Below are positions 54,767-63,061 of a stretch of DNA of 64,000 nt, in pieces. A program made the translations under genes and the position numbers. The stretch lies in the NCBI RefSeq assembly GCF_003268815.1, contig NZ_QLSV01000004.1:124001-188000 (forward strand), given 5' to 3'. Under the pieces are notes generated by a model that did not search any database, had not been told where the DNA came from, and saw only the letters and a list, made by a program, of their open reading frames with translations. The stretch's first letter is position 1. Every line of letters starts with the position of its first letter. The stretch is from Flavobacterium lacus. Its GTDB lineage: Bacteria; Bacteroidota; Bacteroidia; Flavobacteriales; Flavobacteriaceae.

Positions 54767-54955
54767 ATGAAAAAATTACTTTTCACTAACTGGCATCTAA
54801 TGCGGTGGATTCGATTGATTATCGCTATCGGAATTGCTTACCATGCCATAACCACACAACAGTATTTTTTCTTATTCTTTGCGGCTTTTTTTCTTTTTCA
54901 AGCCTTGTTTAATACGTGTAGTAGTGGAAATTGTCAACTACCTAAGTCTAAATAA
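54767..54955 (+). CDS. Small membrane protein (62 aa), DUF2892/YgaP-TM-like
   Basis: This 62-residue protein has two hydrophobic segments (RLIIAIGIAYHAITTQQYFFLFFAAFFLFQALF) and a Cys-containing tail NTCSSGNCQLPKSK. The layout matches the membrane half of YgaP/DUF2892 proteins, which accompany rhodaneses. A second member lies at 63062-63250, where the tail is LTKWCLMDD. It is monocistronic under operator site 2. A role in sulfur or thiosulfate handling is only suggested by family and neighbours. Confidence 0.75.
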   Translation: MKKLLFTNWHLMRWIRLIIAIGIAYHAITTQQYFFLFFAAFFLFQALFNTCSSGNCQLPKSK

Positions 54956-55015
54956 AGAAGAATCATTAAATCAACAATAAGTTATGATAAGCTTATTGTA
55001 TTAAAATTAGACTAA

Positions 55016-55031
55016 TGTAACATTTGTTGCT
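55016..55031. promoter_or_regulatory. Crp/Fnr-type operator, site 3 (TGTAACATTTGTTGCT)
   Basis: One perfect half-site TGTAAC and a degenerate second half GTTGCT. Same 21-bp spacing to TActTTAG (55053-55060). Weaker than the other three by sequence, but with the geometry preserved. Confidence 0.6.
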
Positions 55032-55052
55032 TTTTATCTTCTTGATTCAGTT

Positions 55053-55060
55053 TACTTTAG
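55053..55060 (+). promoter_or_regulatory. -7 box (TActTTAG) of the SQR-like gene
   Basis: One mismatch from TAnnTTTG, 18 nt before the ATG at 55079, 21 bp after operator site 3. Confidence 0.5.
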
Positions 55061-55078
55061 TAAAATATTTCAGAAAAA

Positions 55079-56539
55079 ATGACAAAAATTGTAGTTTTAG
55101 GAGCAGGAATTGCCGGACATACGGCAGCGGCTCATTTACGTAGAAAATTATCTAAAGAACACGAAGTTTTAGTGGTTTCTCCCAATCGAAATTACCAATG
55201 GGTTCCTTCTAATATTTGGGTGGGAATTGGACGAATGAAGTCAAAAGAAGTAATCTTTCCTTTGGAACCTTTATATAAGCGAAAAGGAATTGGTTACAAA
55301 CAAGCCAAAGCAGTTTCTTTTCATCCTGAAGGCGATGCAACAGAAAATAAATCGTTTATTTTAGTTGAAGGAGTGTATGGAGAAAGTCTCGGTAAACAAG
55401 AAAAAGTGACGTATGATTATCTAATTAATGCAACCGGCCCAAAATTAGCATTTGATTTAACAGAAGGTTTACTTCCGGCAACCAATAAAGTATATTCGGT
55501 TTGTACTTATGATCATGCGGAACATGCTTCTGACGCTCTTCATAAATTAATAAATCAATTAAAAAAATCCGATAAAAAATCAAAAATTCTTATCGGAACC
55601 GGACATGGAAAAGCAACCTGTCAAGGTGCTGCCTTTGAATATATTTTGAATGTAGAAAAAGAACTGCAAAAATTTGGTGTTCGCGATAAAGCAGAAATTA
55701 CGTGGATTTCCAACGAATATGAATTGGGCGATTTTGGAATGGATGGAATGTTGATGGAATACAACGGATTCAACATGAAATCGAAAGACATGATCGAAAT
55801 GATTTTTGAAGACCGTGGAATAAAATGGATTTTAGGGGCAGCTGTTCAAAAAGTGGAAGACGGAAATGTACATTACGAAAATTTAGAGGGAGAATTTAAA
55901 ACAGAAACCTTTGATTTTGCGATGCTGATTCCTGCATTTTCCGGTCATGGATTTCAAGCGTATGACAAAACCGGACAAAACATTACCGAAAAATTATTCA
56001 AAGGATTTATGGTTGTTGATGCTGATTATACTTCAAAACCTTATGAAGAATGGTCGGTTCAAGATTGGCCGGAAACCTATCAAAACCCGAGCTACAAAAA
56101 TATTTTTGCACCCGGAATTGCTTTTGCACCGCCACATTCCATTTCAAAACCCAGAAAAAGCAAAAACGGCACTGAAATTTTTCCTTCTCCACCCAGAACC
56201 GGAATGCCTTCCGGAATTACAGCCAAACTAGTAGCCGATAATATTATTGATTCTATTAAACTCGGAAAAGAATCGTTACACCACAAAGGGTCATTAGGAA
56301 ATATGGGAGCAGCTTGTATTGCTTCTGCCGGTTATGGACTAACACAAGGAAGTGGCGTAAGTATAACTACTTATCCCATTGTACCCGATTATAAAAAATA
56401 TGGCGAAACAGGCGGTCGCGATATAAAGAAAACATTTGGTGATATTGGTTTGGCCGGACATTGGGTAAAACTATCACTGCACTACGCTTTTCTCTATAAA
56501 GCAAAAATGAAACCTTTTTGGTGGTTGATTCCTGAATAA
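55079..56539 (+). CDS. Sulfide:quinone oxidoreductase-like FAD flavoprotein
   Basis: This 486-residue two-dinucleotide-binding flavoprotein has an N-terminal FAD site IVVLGAGIAGHTAAAHLRR, then NRNYQWVPSNIWVGIG (typical of SQR-family proteins), a second Rossmann part around ILIGTGHGKATCQGAAFEY with Cys181, and Cys413 in AACIASAGYGL. SQR enzymes oxidise sulfide to sulfur and feed quinones using a Cys pair; the two Cys visible here are candidates. A C-terminal amphipathic segment (YKAKMKPFWWLIPE) suits membrane attachment. Sulfide oxidation is the best guess. A related flavocytochrome or thiol oxidase role cannot be ruled out. Confidence 0.82.
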   Translation: MTKIVVLGAGIAGHTAAAHLRRKLSKEHEVLVVSPNRNYQWVPSNIWVGIGRMKSKEVIFPLEPLYKRKGIGYKQAKAVSFHPEGDATENKSFILVEGVYGESLGKQEKVTYDYLINATGPKLAFDLTEGLLPATNKVYSVCTYDHAEHASDALHKLINQLKKSDKKSKILIGTGHGKATCQGAAFEYILNVEKELQKFGVRDKAEITWISNEYELGDFGMDGMLMEYNGFNMKSKDMIEMIFEDRGIKWILGAAVQKVEDGNVHYENLEGEFKTETFDFAMLIPAFSGHGFQAYDKTGQNITEKLFKGFMVVDADYTSKPYEEWSVQDWPETYQNPSYKNIFAPGIAFAPPHSISKPRKSKNGTEIFPSPPRTGMPSGITAKLVADNIIDSIKLGKESLHHKGSLGNMGAACIASAGYGLTQGSGVSITTYPIVPDYKKYGETGGRDIKKTFGDIGLAGHWVKLSLHYAFLYKAKMKPFWWLIPE

Positions 56540-56566
56540 ATTAATACCGTAATAAAAAATATTAAT

Positions 56567-56695
56567 ATGCAAAGAATATCTATTTCCCAAAAAAGAAAAA
56601 TGCAAAATCCATTTTTACAGTTTTTTAAGTTTTTCTATTTAAATATCAGAATATTAAAAATTGTCGCCGGAGGTCATGGTGGCACACGAACGTAA
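56567..56695 (+). CDS. Small ORF (42 aa) ending GHGGTRT, downstream of the SQR-like gene
   Basis: It runs from the ATG at 56567 (or an internal ATG at 56600 giving 31 aa) to TAA. Translation has a basic N-terminus, NPFLQFFKFFYLNIRILKI (amphipathic/hydrophobic), then VAGGHGGTRT. It is 28 nt after the SQR stop and 40 nt before a terminator, so it is probably the last gene of that transcript. The family is not recognised. It could be a membrane-peripheral micropeptide; alternatively a chance ORF. Confidence 0.5.
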   Translation: MQRISISQKRKMQNPFLQFFKFFYLNIRILKIVAGGHGGTRT

Positions 56696-56734
56696 ATTGT
56701 TTCGAGAGGTTGAAATAATGTTTATTAGTTGACT

Positions 56735-56769
56735 AAGCAAGTGTTTTTTTTTAGACACTTGCTTTTTAT
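56735..56769 (+). terminator. Intrinsic terminator of the SQR unit
   Basis: A perfect 10-bp stem (AAGCAAGTGT / ACACTTGCTT) with a T-rich loop is followed by TTT-rich sequence. Confidence 0.85.
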
Positions 56770-56783
56770 ATTTATCGTATCAC

Positions 56784-56799
56784 TGTAACAAATGTTACT
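56784..56799. promoter_or_regulatory. Crp/Fnr-type operator, site 4 (TGTAACAAATGTTACT)
   Basis: The arms TGTAAC/GTTACT have one mismatch at the outermost base. 21 bp before the exact -7 box TAatTTTG (56821-56828) of the TolC/RND operon. No -33 TTTG. Confidence 0.75.
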
Positions 56800-56820
56800 G
56801 CGCATCTTTTCTCGTTGATT

Positions 56821-56828
56821 TAATTTTG
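56821..56828 (+). promoter_or_regulatory. -7 box (TAatTTTG) of the TolC/RND operon
   Basis: An exact TAnnTTTG, 22 nt before the tolC-like ATG. Confidence 0.65.
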
Positions 56829-56850
56829 CTTCGTTAATAAGAAATAATAA

Positions 56851-58164
56851 ATGAAACAATTAATAAATAGTCTACCATTCGGTATAATGATAGTTGTTGT
56901 GTCTGCTTTTGGTCAAGATACCTTAAAACTATCCAGAACCGATTTATCAACCAAACTGGCAGAGCAAAATCTTCAACTCAAAATCTCAAATCAAACTTTT
57001 GAATCGGCTCGTTCGGATTATCGCCAATCCAATGCTCTTTTTTTACCGAGTATTTCTGCTTCGCATACGGCAATCACAACTACAAATCCATTGATGGCAT
57101 TTGGTTCAAAATTGAATCAGGAAATTTTAACGCAAGCTGATTTTAATCCTGCTTTGTTGAATGATCCTTCTCAAGTGCAAAATTATGCTACCCGAATTGA
57201 AGTGCTTCAACCGATTTTTAATGCCGATGGTTTATACGAAAGAAGAGCTGCCAAATCAAAAATGGAAGCCTATCAATTGCAAACCGAACGTACTAAAGAA
57301 TACTTGGAATTGGAGGTAAACAAAGCGTTTATGCAATTGCAATTGGCCTACAAAGCCGTTGGTGTTGTAGAAAAAGCGAATTCTACTGCACAAGCTAACT
57401 TGAATTTGGTCAACAATTATTTCAAACAAGGCATGCTTCAAAAAACAGATTTATTGGATGTGCAAGTACGTGTGAATGAAATCACCAATCAATTATCGTA
57501 TGCCAAAAGTAATGTGCGAAATGCATCAGATTATTTAGCTTTCTTATTAAACGAAGATACCAAAGGCGGCATTTATAAACCGGTTGAAAATTTAGAAAAC
57601 GAAATTAATCCTTCTTTGGAAATGGCTCAATTGTCCGCATCAAGAAAAGATTTTTTAGCCATGGAAAAATCAACTGAAGCGTATAGAAATATGATGACTT
57701 CCGGAAGAATGAGTTTTTTACCTCGTTTGAATGCTTTTGGAACGTATGAATTATACGATACCGAAATCTTTCAATTTGGAGCAAATGGTTATACAGTAGG
57801 AGCTCAATTGTCTTGGAATTTATTTGACGGTTACAAATCCATCGGAAAATTTGAAAAATCGAAAGTTGAATTTCAAAAGGCCGAAACTGAAGCGGAACAA
57901 TACAAAAAACAAAGTCAACTAGAACTCAACAAAACGAATCGCCAATTGGCTGATGCTCAAAATAAAGTAGCACTTTCTAAATTGGCCTTTGAACAAACGC
58001 AAGAAAGTTTCAGAATTCGCCAAAATAGATTTACACAAGGGTTGGAAAAAACAACTGATTTATTGATGACTGAAACGCAAACAGCTCAAAAAGAATTGGA
58101 ATATTTACAAGCGGTTTTTGAATACAATTTCACCAAAATGTATATAGAATTTTTAACAAAATAA
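56851..58164 (+). CDS. TolC-like outer-membrane efflux protein
   Basis: This 437-residue protein has a signal peptide (VVSAFGQD), two internally related coiled-coil halves of the OEP family (LTDLLDVQVRVNEITNQLSYAKSNVRNA-type heptads in each half) and strand segments (FLPRLNAFGTYELYD, VGAQLSWNLFDGY). It forms the outer-membrane channel of a tripartite pump with the MFP and RND genes downstream. It is the first gene of the operon under Crp/Fnr-type site 4. Confidence 0.92.
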   Translation: MKQLINSLPFGIMIVVVSAFGQDTLKLSRTDLSTKLAEQNLQLKISNQTFESARSDYRQSNALFLPSISASHTAITTTNPLMAFGSKLNQEILTQADFNPALLNDPSQVQNYATRIEVLQPIFNADGLYERRAAKSKMEAYQLQTERTKEYLELEVNKAFMQLQLAYKAVGVVEKANSTAQANLNLVNNYFKQGMLQKTDLLDVQVRVNEITNQLSYAKSNVRNASDYLAFLLNEDTKGGIYKPVENLENEINPSLEMAQLSASRKDFLAMEKSTEAYRNMMTSGRMSFLPRLNAFGTYELYDTEIFQFGANGYTVGAQLSWNLFDGYKSIGKFEKSKVEFQKAETEAEQYKKQSQLELNKTNRQLADAQNKVALSKLAFEQTQESFRIRQNRFTQGLEKTTDLLMTETQTAQKELEYLQAVFEYNFTKMYIEFLTK

Positions 58165-58172
58165 TCATAGAA

Positions 58173-58227
58173 GGAACACGGATAAAATAAATTTTAAAAA
58201 TTTTAAAAATTTCTTAGATCTGTGTTC
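58173..58227. repeat. Dispersed palindromic repeat, copy 4
   Basis: A left arm GGAACACGGAT and right arm AGATCTGTGTTC enclose AT-rich sequence. The same family as 15931-15995, again in an intra-operon spacer. Confidence 0.65.
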
Positions 58228-58261
58228 AAGAAAAAAAATATTAAAAAATAAATTCAACCTT

Positions 58262-59341
58262 ATGAAAATCAAAATAGCAATCTTATCCTTTGTGTCAGCA
58301 GCATTCCTTTTTTCCTGCGGAAGCGATCAAAAAGAAGTCAAAACATTACCTGCTATTGCAGTAAAAGTAAATGGTTCAATAGAAAATTCATCCAGTCCAT
58401 TTGTGACGGCAAGTGGTAAAATTGAAGCCGAAAACAGTGCCAACGTGAGTACCCGAATGATGGGCTACGTAACCAAAGTACATGTGAAAGTGGGACAAAA
58501 AGTTGGAGCCGGACAATTGTTAGTAAGCATTAACAATACCGATTTACAAGCCAAAAAAGCACAAGTGGATGCTTCTATTTTACAAGCAACTGCCGGGTAT
58601 AACAATGCCAAAAAAGATTACGATCGTTTTGTAAACTTGTTTGCTCAGCAAAGTGCTTCTCAAAAAGAATTAGATGACATGACCGCTCGTTTTGAAATGG
58701 CAAAAGCCGGTTTAGAAGGTGCCAAACAAATGCGTAATGAGGTCATGGCTCAATTTAATTATGCTAATATCACTGCTCCTTTTGGCGGAATAATTACCAA
58801 TACATTCATCAAAGAAGGCGACATGGCTAATCCGGGAATGCCGTTAGTGAGTGTGGAAGGTTCCGGGAAATTACAAGTGACCACTATGGTTTCTGAAAGT
58901 GATATTTCAAAAATTAAACAAGGAATGCCGGTTTCCATCATTATCAAATCAATGAATAAAAAAGTTTCGGGAAAAGTTTCGGAAGTGAGTCTATCAGCCA
59001 AAAACACAGGCGGACAATATTTAGTGAAAGTGAATTTAGATGAAATGGATAAAACCATTCTTTCCGGAATGTTTGTCAACGTGCAATTTCCAATTGAAAA
59101 AATAGCAGATGCAAATGAAGGTTCAGAACAAGTATTAGTTCCCGAATCGGCATTAGTAAAACAAGGTCAGCTCACCGGAATTTATACCGTTGCTAACAAT
59201 ACAGCTATTTTGCGATGGTTGCGAATTGGAAAAACCTACGGCGACAAAGTAGAGGTCCTTTCCGGATTATCCTCCAAAGAACCGTATATCGTTTCGGCAG
59301 AAGGGAAATTGTTTAACGGGGCGAAAGTGAGTGTTCAGTAA
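58262..59341 (+). CDS. RND efflux periplasmic adaptor (membrane fusion lipoprotein)
   Basis: This 359-residue protein has an SPII signal (FLFSC, Cys19). The order is the first lipoyl half (GKIEAENSANVSTRMMGYVTKVHV), an alpha-hairpin (~90-165), the second lipoyl half (ANITAPFGGIITNTFIKEGD), a beta-barrel and a membrane-proximal domain (VPESALVKQGQLTGIYTVANNTAILR). It bridges the RND pump and the TolC channel. The gene lies 97 nt after the tolC-like gene, separated by palindromic repeat copy 4. Confidence 0.93.
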   Translation: MKIKIAILSFVSAAFLFSCGSDQKEVKTLPAIAVKVNGSIENSSSPFVTASGKIEAENSANVSTRMMGYVTKVHVKVGQKVGAGQLLVSINNTDLQAKKAQVDASILQATAGYNNAKKDYDRFVNLFAQQSASQKELDDMTARFEMAKAGLEGAKQMRNEVMAQFNYANITAPFGGIITNTFIKEGDMANPGMPLVSVEGSGKLQVTTMVSESDISKIKQGMPVSIIIKSMNKKVSGKVSEVSLSAKNTGGQYLVKVNLDEMDKTILSGMFVNVQFPIEKIADANEGSEQVLVPESALVKQGQLTGIYTVANNTAILRWLRIGKTYGDKVEVLSGLSSKEPYIVSAEGKLFNGAKVSVQ

Positions 59342-59415
59342 ATAGTAAACAGTTTTCAGTCGCAGTTTTCAGTTTACAATAACTTGAAACCTGAAACTTG
59401 AAACTTCAAACAAAT
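59342..59415 (+). repeat. Short direct repeats before the RND gene
   Basis: Two copies of AGTTTTCAGT separated by 4 nt are followed by GAAAC-based ~7-nt repeats (CTTGAAAC, CTGAAAC, TTGAAAC, TTCAAAC) reaching to 59415. The TTG at 59398 that opens a longer RND frame is inside this array. Confidence 0.6.
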
Positions 59416-59421
59416 AAAAAC

Positions 59422-62400
59422 ATGCAAGAAGGTATCTCAGGCAAAATTGCCAATTTCTTTATCAATTCCAAACTAACCATTTTGTTAATGGTGGCTTTGA
59501 TGGTGATTGGCGTATATAGTTCGTTCTTAATTCCAAGAGAAGAAGAACCACAAATTAATGTTCCCATGGCCGATGTACTGATTGGTTATCCCGGAGCAAC
59601 ACCGGCAGAAGTAGAAAGTCGTGTCATCAAACCGTTAGAAAAAGTTTTATCAAACATCAAAGGTGTTGAACATTTGCACAGCATGGCGATGAATGGACAA
59701 GCGATGATTATTGTTCAATTTTATGTAGGCGAAGACATTGAACGTTCCTACGTTAAATTGTATGATGAATTAGCCAAACACGAACATATTTTTCCGCAAG
59801 GCGTTTATAAACCCATGGTGAAAACGCGTTCAATCGATGATGTTCCGATGTTAGGATTAACATTATGGAGTGAAAAATACGATGATTTTGAAATTCGACA
59901 ATTGGCAGAAGAAGTCACTTCGGAAATTGAAAAAGTAAAAGATGTTGCGATTACCAAAGAAATTGGCGGACGAACCCGCGAGTTGAAAGTGGTTTTGGAC
60001 AAAGATAAAATGGCCGAAAACAAAGTCGATGCGTTGGGAATTATGCAAATGATTCAAGCCAATAACGGTTCTTCGCAGTCGGGAAGCTTTGTGCAAAACG
60101 ACACGGAATATTTAATCACTACCGGACGATTTTTAGAATCTGCCGAGGATGTAGAAAATTTGGTAATTGGTGTTAACCAAAACATGCCGGTGTATTTGAA
60201 ACAAGTAGCAACGGTAAAAGACGGACCGGGAACTGCCAAAAGTTATGTGTCGTTTGGCTATGGAAAAGCAAATGAAAAATTTACTTCTAATCCTTCCGAA
60301 TATTCAGCCGTTACTATTTCTGTTGGAAAAGTAAAAGGGGCCGATGCAATGAAAATTTCGGATAAGATTTTAGAAAAAGTAGAACAACTCAAAACCAATT
60401 TGATTCCCGATGATGTGCATGTGGAAGTTACCCGAAATTATGGGGAAACGGCTTCGCACAAAGTAGGAGAGTTGTTGTTGCATTTAGGAGTTGCCATCTT
60501 GGCCGTAACAATTTTAGTGATGTTAGCCATGGGCTGGAGAGGCGGATTAGTGGTTTTCTTTTCTGTTCCGTTGACGTTTGCGTTGACTTTATTCAGTTAT
60601 TATTTATTAGGTTATACGCTGAATAGAATTACGCTTTTTGCCCTAGTTTTTGTGGTGGGAATTGTGGTTGACGACAGTATCATCATCGCCGAAAACATGC
60701 ACCGGCATTTCAAAATGAAGCGATTGCCGTTTAAGCAAGCGGCTATTTATGCGATAAATGAAGTAGGAAACCCAACCATTTTAGCCACATTCACCGTCAT
60801 TGCGGCGATTCTTCCGATGGCTTTCGTATCCGGAATGATGGGCCCTTACATGAGTCCGATGCCAATTGGAGCTTCCATTGCCATGATTTTATCGTTGTTT
60901 GTTGCGTTAACCGTGACGCCTTATTTGGGTTATCATTTATTAAGAGAAAAAGACGAACAAGAACACAAAGAAGAACAAGGTTTAGAAACTTCTCGTATTT
61001 ATAGAATTTACAACAAATTAGAACGACCGTTTTTAGAAAGCTCTAAGAAAAGAATGGTCATGTTGGGAATTACCACGGTATTGCTTATTGGTTCGGTTTT
61101 GATGTTCTTTACCAAATCGGTCGCAGTAAAAATGCTTCCTTTTGATAATAAAAATGAATTTCAGGTAGTGATTGATATGCCGGAAGGTACAACGTTAGAA
61201 CGAACGGCAGCCGTTACCAAAGAAATTGCACAATATCTTTCAACAGTTCCCGAAGTAGTAGATTATCAAAATTATATTGGAGCTTCTGCACCGATAACCT
61301 TTAACGGCTTAGTGCGTCATTACGATTTGCGTGGTGGTAGCAATATGGCAGACATTCAAGTGAATTTATTACACAAAGAAGACCGTGATTTACAAAGTCA
61401 TGACATTGCCAAAATCGTTCGTCCGGAAGTACAAAAAATTGCCAAAAAATATGGTGCGAATGTAAAAATCATTGAAGTTCCACCCGGACCTCCTGTGCTT
61501 TCTACTTTGGTTGCAGAAATTTACGGCCCCAATTATGAGGAGCAAATTAAAGTGGCTAAACAAGTGAAAACAATTTTGGAAACTACTCCGGACATTGTGG
61601 ATATCGATTGGATGGTGGAAGATGCTCAAACAGAATACCGTTTGGAAGTAGACAAAGAAAAAGCCATGTTGAACGGCATTGCTCCGCAGCAAGTGGTGGG
61701 TAATTTGACGTATTTGTTGCGAGAGATGCCCGTTTCCAATTTGTATGACGAACGTTCTAATAACCCGGTGGGTATTGTGTTATCGCTTGACGATCAAGAT
61801 AAAACGTCTTTGCAAGATATTCAAAACTTGAAAATTAAAGGGGCACAAGGCAATGTGGTTCCGGTGAGTGATTTGGTGAAAGTAGAGGAGAGTACCTTAC
61901 AAAACACTATCTATCGCAAAGATCAAAAACGGGTTGTTTATGTCACCGCAGACATGGCCGGTGATTTAGAAAGTCCCGTGTATGCCATTTTGGGAATGGA
62001 AGAAAAACTTCAAAAAATGAATCTACCAAAAGGCTATTCCATCAATGAATTATATATGGAGCAACCTTCCGATGAAAGCAATTTCACTGTAAAATGGGAT
62101 GGAGAATGGCAAATTACCTTAGAAGTTTTCCGTGATTTAGGCGTGGCTTTCTTAGTTGTAATTTTGGTGATTTATATGTTGATTGTAGGTTGGTTCCAAA
62201 ACTTTAAAACGCCTATTGTGATGATGTTAGCCATTCCGCTTTCGTTGGTAGGAATTGTGTTAGGTCACTGGTTGTTGGGAGCTTTCTTCACGGCAACTTC
62301 ATTCATCGGAATGATTGCTTTAGCTGGAGTAATGGTTCGAAACTCTGTTTTATTAATCGACTTTATCGAAATCAGATTAAACGACGGAATCGAATTAAAA

Positions 62401-62622
62401 CAAGCCATCATCGAAGCCGGAGCCGTGCGAACTACGCCCATTTTATTAACCACCGGAGCCGTTGTAATTGGAGCATCTATAATTTTATTTGACCCTATTT
62501 TCCAAGGTTTAGCCATCTCGTTAGTAGCCGGAGCGATTGTATCGACGTTGTTGACTTTAATTGTAGTTCCGTTGATTTATTACATGACAGAACGCAAAAA
62601 ATGGGAGAAGAATAGTGATTAG
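59422..62622 (+). CDS. RND efflux transporter permease (AcrB/HAE1-like)
   Basis: This 1066-residue inner-membrane pump has twelve transmembrane helices, two large periplasmic loops, and the RND motifs GYPGATPAEVESRV, LFALVFVVGIVVDDSIIIAEN (helix 4 region with proton-relay Asp-Asp) and IALAGVMVRNSVLLIDF in the second half. I start at MQEGISGK (59422), since the earlier TTG lies inside a repeat. The sequence type is drug/organic solvent HAE1 rather than the CusA metal type. The true export substrate is unknown. Copper or sulfur stress is suggested only by co-regulation. Confidence 0.94.
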   Translation: MQEGISGKIANFFINSKLTILLMVALMVIGVYSSFLIPREEEPQINVPMADVLIGYPGATPAEVESRVIKPLEKVLSNIKGVEHLHSMAMNGQAMIIVQFYVGEDIERSYVKLYDELAKHEHIFPQGVYKPMVKTRSIDDVPMLGLTLWSEKYDDFEIRQLAEEVTSEIEKVKDVAITKEIGGRTRELKVVLDKDKMAENKVDALGIMQMIQANNGSSQSGSFVQNDTEYLITTGRFLESAEDVENLVIGVNQNMPVYLKQVATVKDGPGTAKSYVSFGYGKANEKFTSNPSEYSAVTISVGKVKGADAMKISDKILEKVEQLKTNLIPDDVHVEVTRNYGETASHKVGELLLHLGVAILAVTILVMLAMGWRGGLVVFFSVPLTFALTLFSYYLLGYTLNRITLFALVFVVGIVVDDSIIIAENMHRHFKMKRLPFKQAAIYAINEVGNPTILATFTVIAAILPMAFVSGMMGPYMSPMPIGASIAMILSLFVALTVTPYLGYHLLREKDEQEHKEEQGLETSRIYRIYNKLERPFLESSKKRMVMLGITTVLLIGSVLMFFTKSVAVKMLPFDNKNEFQVVIDMPEGTTLERTAAVTKEIAQYLSTVPEVVDYQNYIGASAPITFNGLVRHYDLRGGSNMADIQVNLLHKEDRDLQSHDIAKIVRPEVQKIAKKYGANVKIIEVPPGPPVLSTLVAEIYGPNYEEQIKVAKQVKTILETTPDIVDIDWMVEDAQTEYRLEVDKEKAMLNGIAPQQVVGNLTYLLREMPVSNLYDERSNNPVGIVLSLDDQDKTSLQDIQNLKIKGAQGNVVPVSDLVKVEESTLQNTIYRKDQKRVVYVTADMAGDLESPVYAILGMEEKLQKMNLPKGYSINELYMEQPSDESNFTVKWDGEWQITLEVFRDLGVAFLVVILVIYMLIVGWFQNFKTPIVMMLAIPLSLVGIVLGHWLLGAFFTATSFIGMIALAGVMVRNSVLLIDFIEIRLNDGIELKQAIIEAGAVRTTPILLTTGAVVIGASIILFDPIFQGLAISLVAGAIVSTLLTLIVVPLIYYMTERKKWEKNSD

Positions 62623-62632
62623 TCCTTAGTGA

Positions 62633-62656
62633 AACCTCAGAACCTTAGCACCTTAA
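62633..62656 (+). repeat. Period-8 tandem repeat (AACCTCAG/AACCTTAG) before the 101-aa gene
   Basis: Three octamers, AACCTCAG, AACCTTAG and CACCTTAA, end 4 nt before the ATG at 62661. Confidence 0.7.
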
Positions 62657-62660
62657 AAAA

Positions 62661-62966
62661 ATGAAACTAGTCTTATTAACCGCTGTCCATTCTTTCAAAC
62701 GAGAGATACAGCATTTGCTCAAACAATCCGGTGTAAAAACCTATTCGTATCGTGAGGTAACCGGATTTAAAGATGTGTCAGAAGAAGCCTTGGCATCCAA
62801 TTGGTTTGGAAGTGAAATCAACGAAAACGAATCCATTGCTTTTTATGCTTTTGTGCCGGTTGAAAATTTGGAAAAATTATATGAATTAATCCTAATATTC
62901 AATCAAGAATTAGAAACCAAATCAAAAGTGCATTTGGCAACATTTAGTATAGAAAAATTTATATAA
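62661..62966 (+). CDS. Conserved small cytoplasmic protein of RND loci (101 aa)
   Basis: The family is not firmly recognised. The pattern LVLLTAVHSFKREIQHLLKQSGV, then TYSYREVTGF, then FYAFVPVENLEKLYELI suggests a ferredoxin-like beta-alpha-beta fold such as PII-like or DUF3240-type proteins that often follow RND pumps. A regulatory role on the pump is possible but only inferred. It lies 38 nt after the RND gene, in the same operon. Confidence 0.72.
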   Translation: MKLVLLTAVHSFKREIQHLLKQSGVKTYSYREVTGFKDVSEEALASNWFGSEINENESIAFYAFVPVENLEKLYELILIFNQELETKSKVHLATFSIEKFI

Positions 62967-62967
62967 A

Positions 62968-63056
62968 AGGTAGTAAGGTGCTGAGGAATTGAGGGTCTAA
63001 GTTAAAAATAGTCCTCAACCTCAGAACCTTAGAGCCTCAGAACCTTAGAACCTTAA
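62968..63056. repeat. Inverted and tandem octamer repeat (CCTTAG/CCTCAG) before the DUF2892 gene
   Basis: Five octamers (AACCTCAG, AACCTTAG, AGCCTCAG, AACCTTAG, AACCTTAA) at 63017-63056 end 5 nt before the ATG. They are preceded at 62968-62999 by the same words in inverse orientation (CTGAGGAATTGAGGG), so the spacer can fold into a hairpin with CTGAGG/CCTCAG and TTGAGG/CCTCAA pairs. Confidence 0.75.
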
Positions 63057-63061
63057 AAAAA

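Noticed and set aside
59398..59421. TTG start for the RND permease
   Set aside because: It lies in a GAAAC direct-repeat array; the ATG at 59422 precedes the first conserved residues of the pump.
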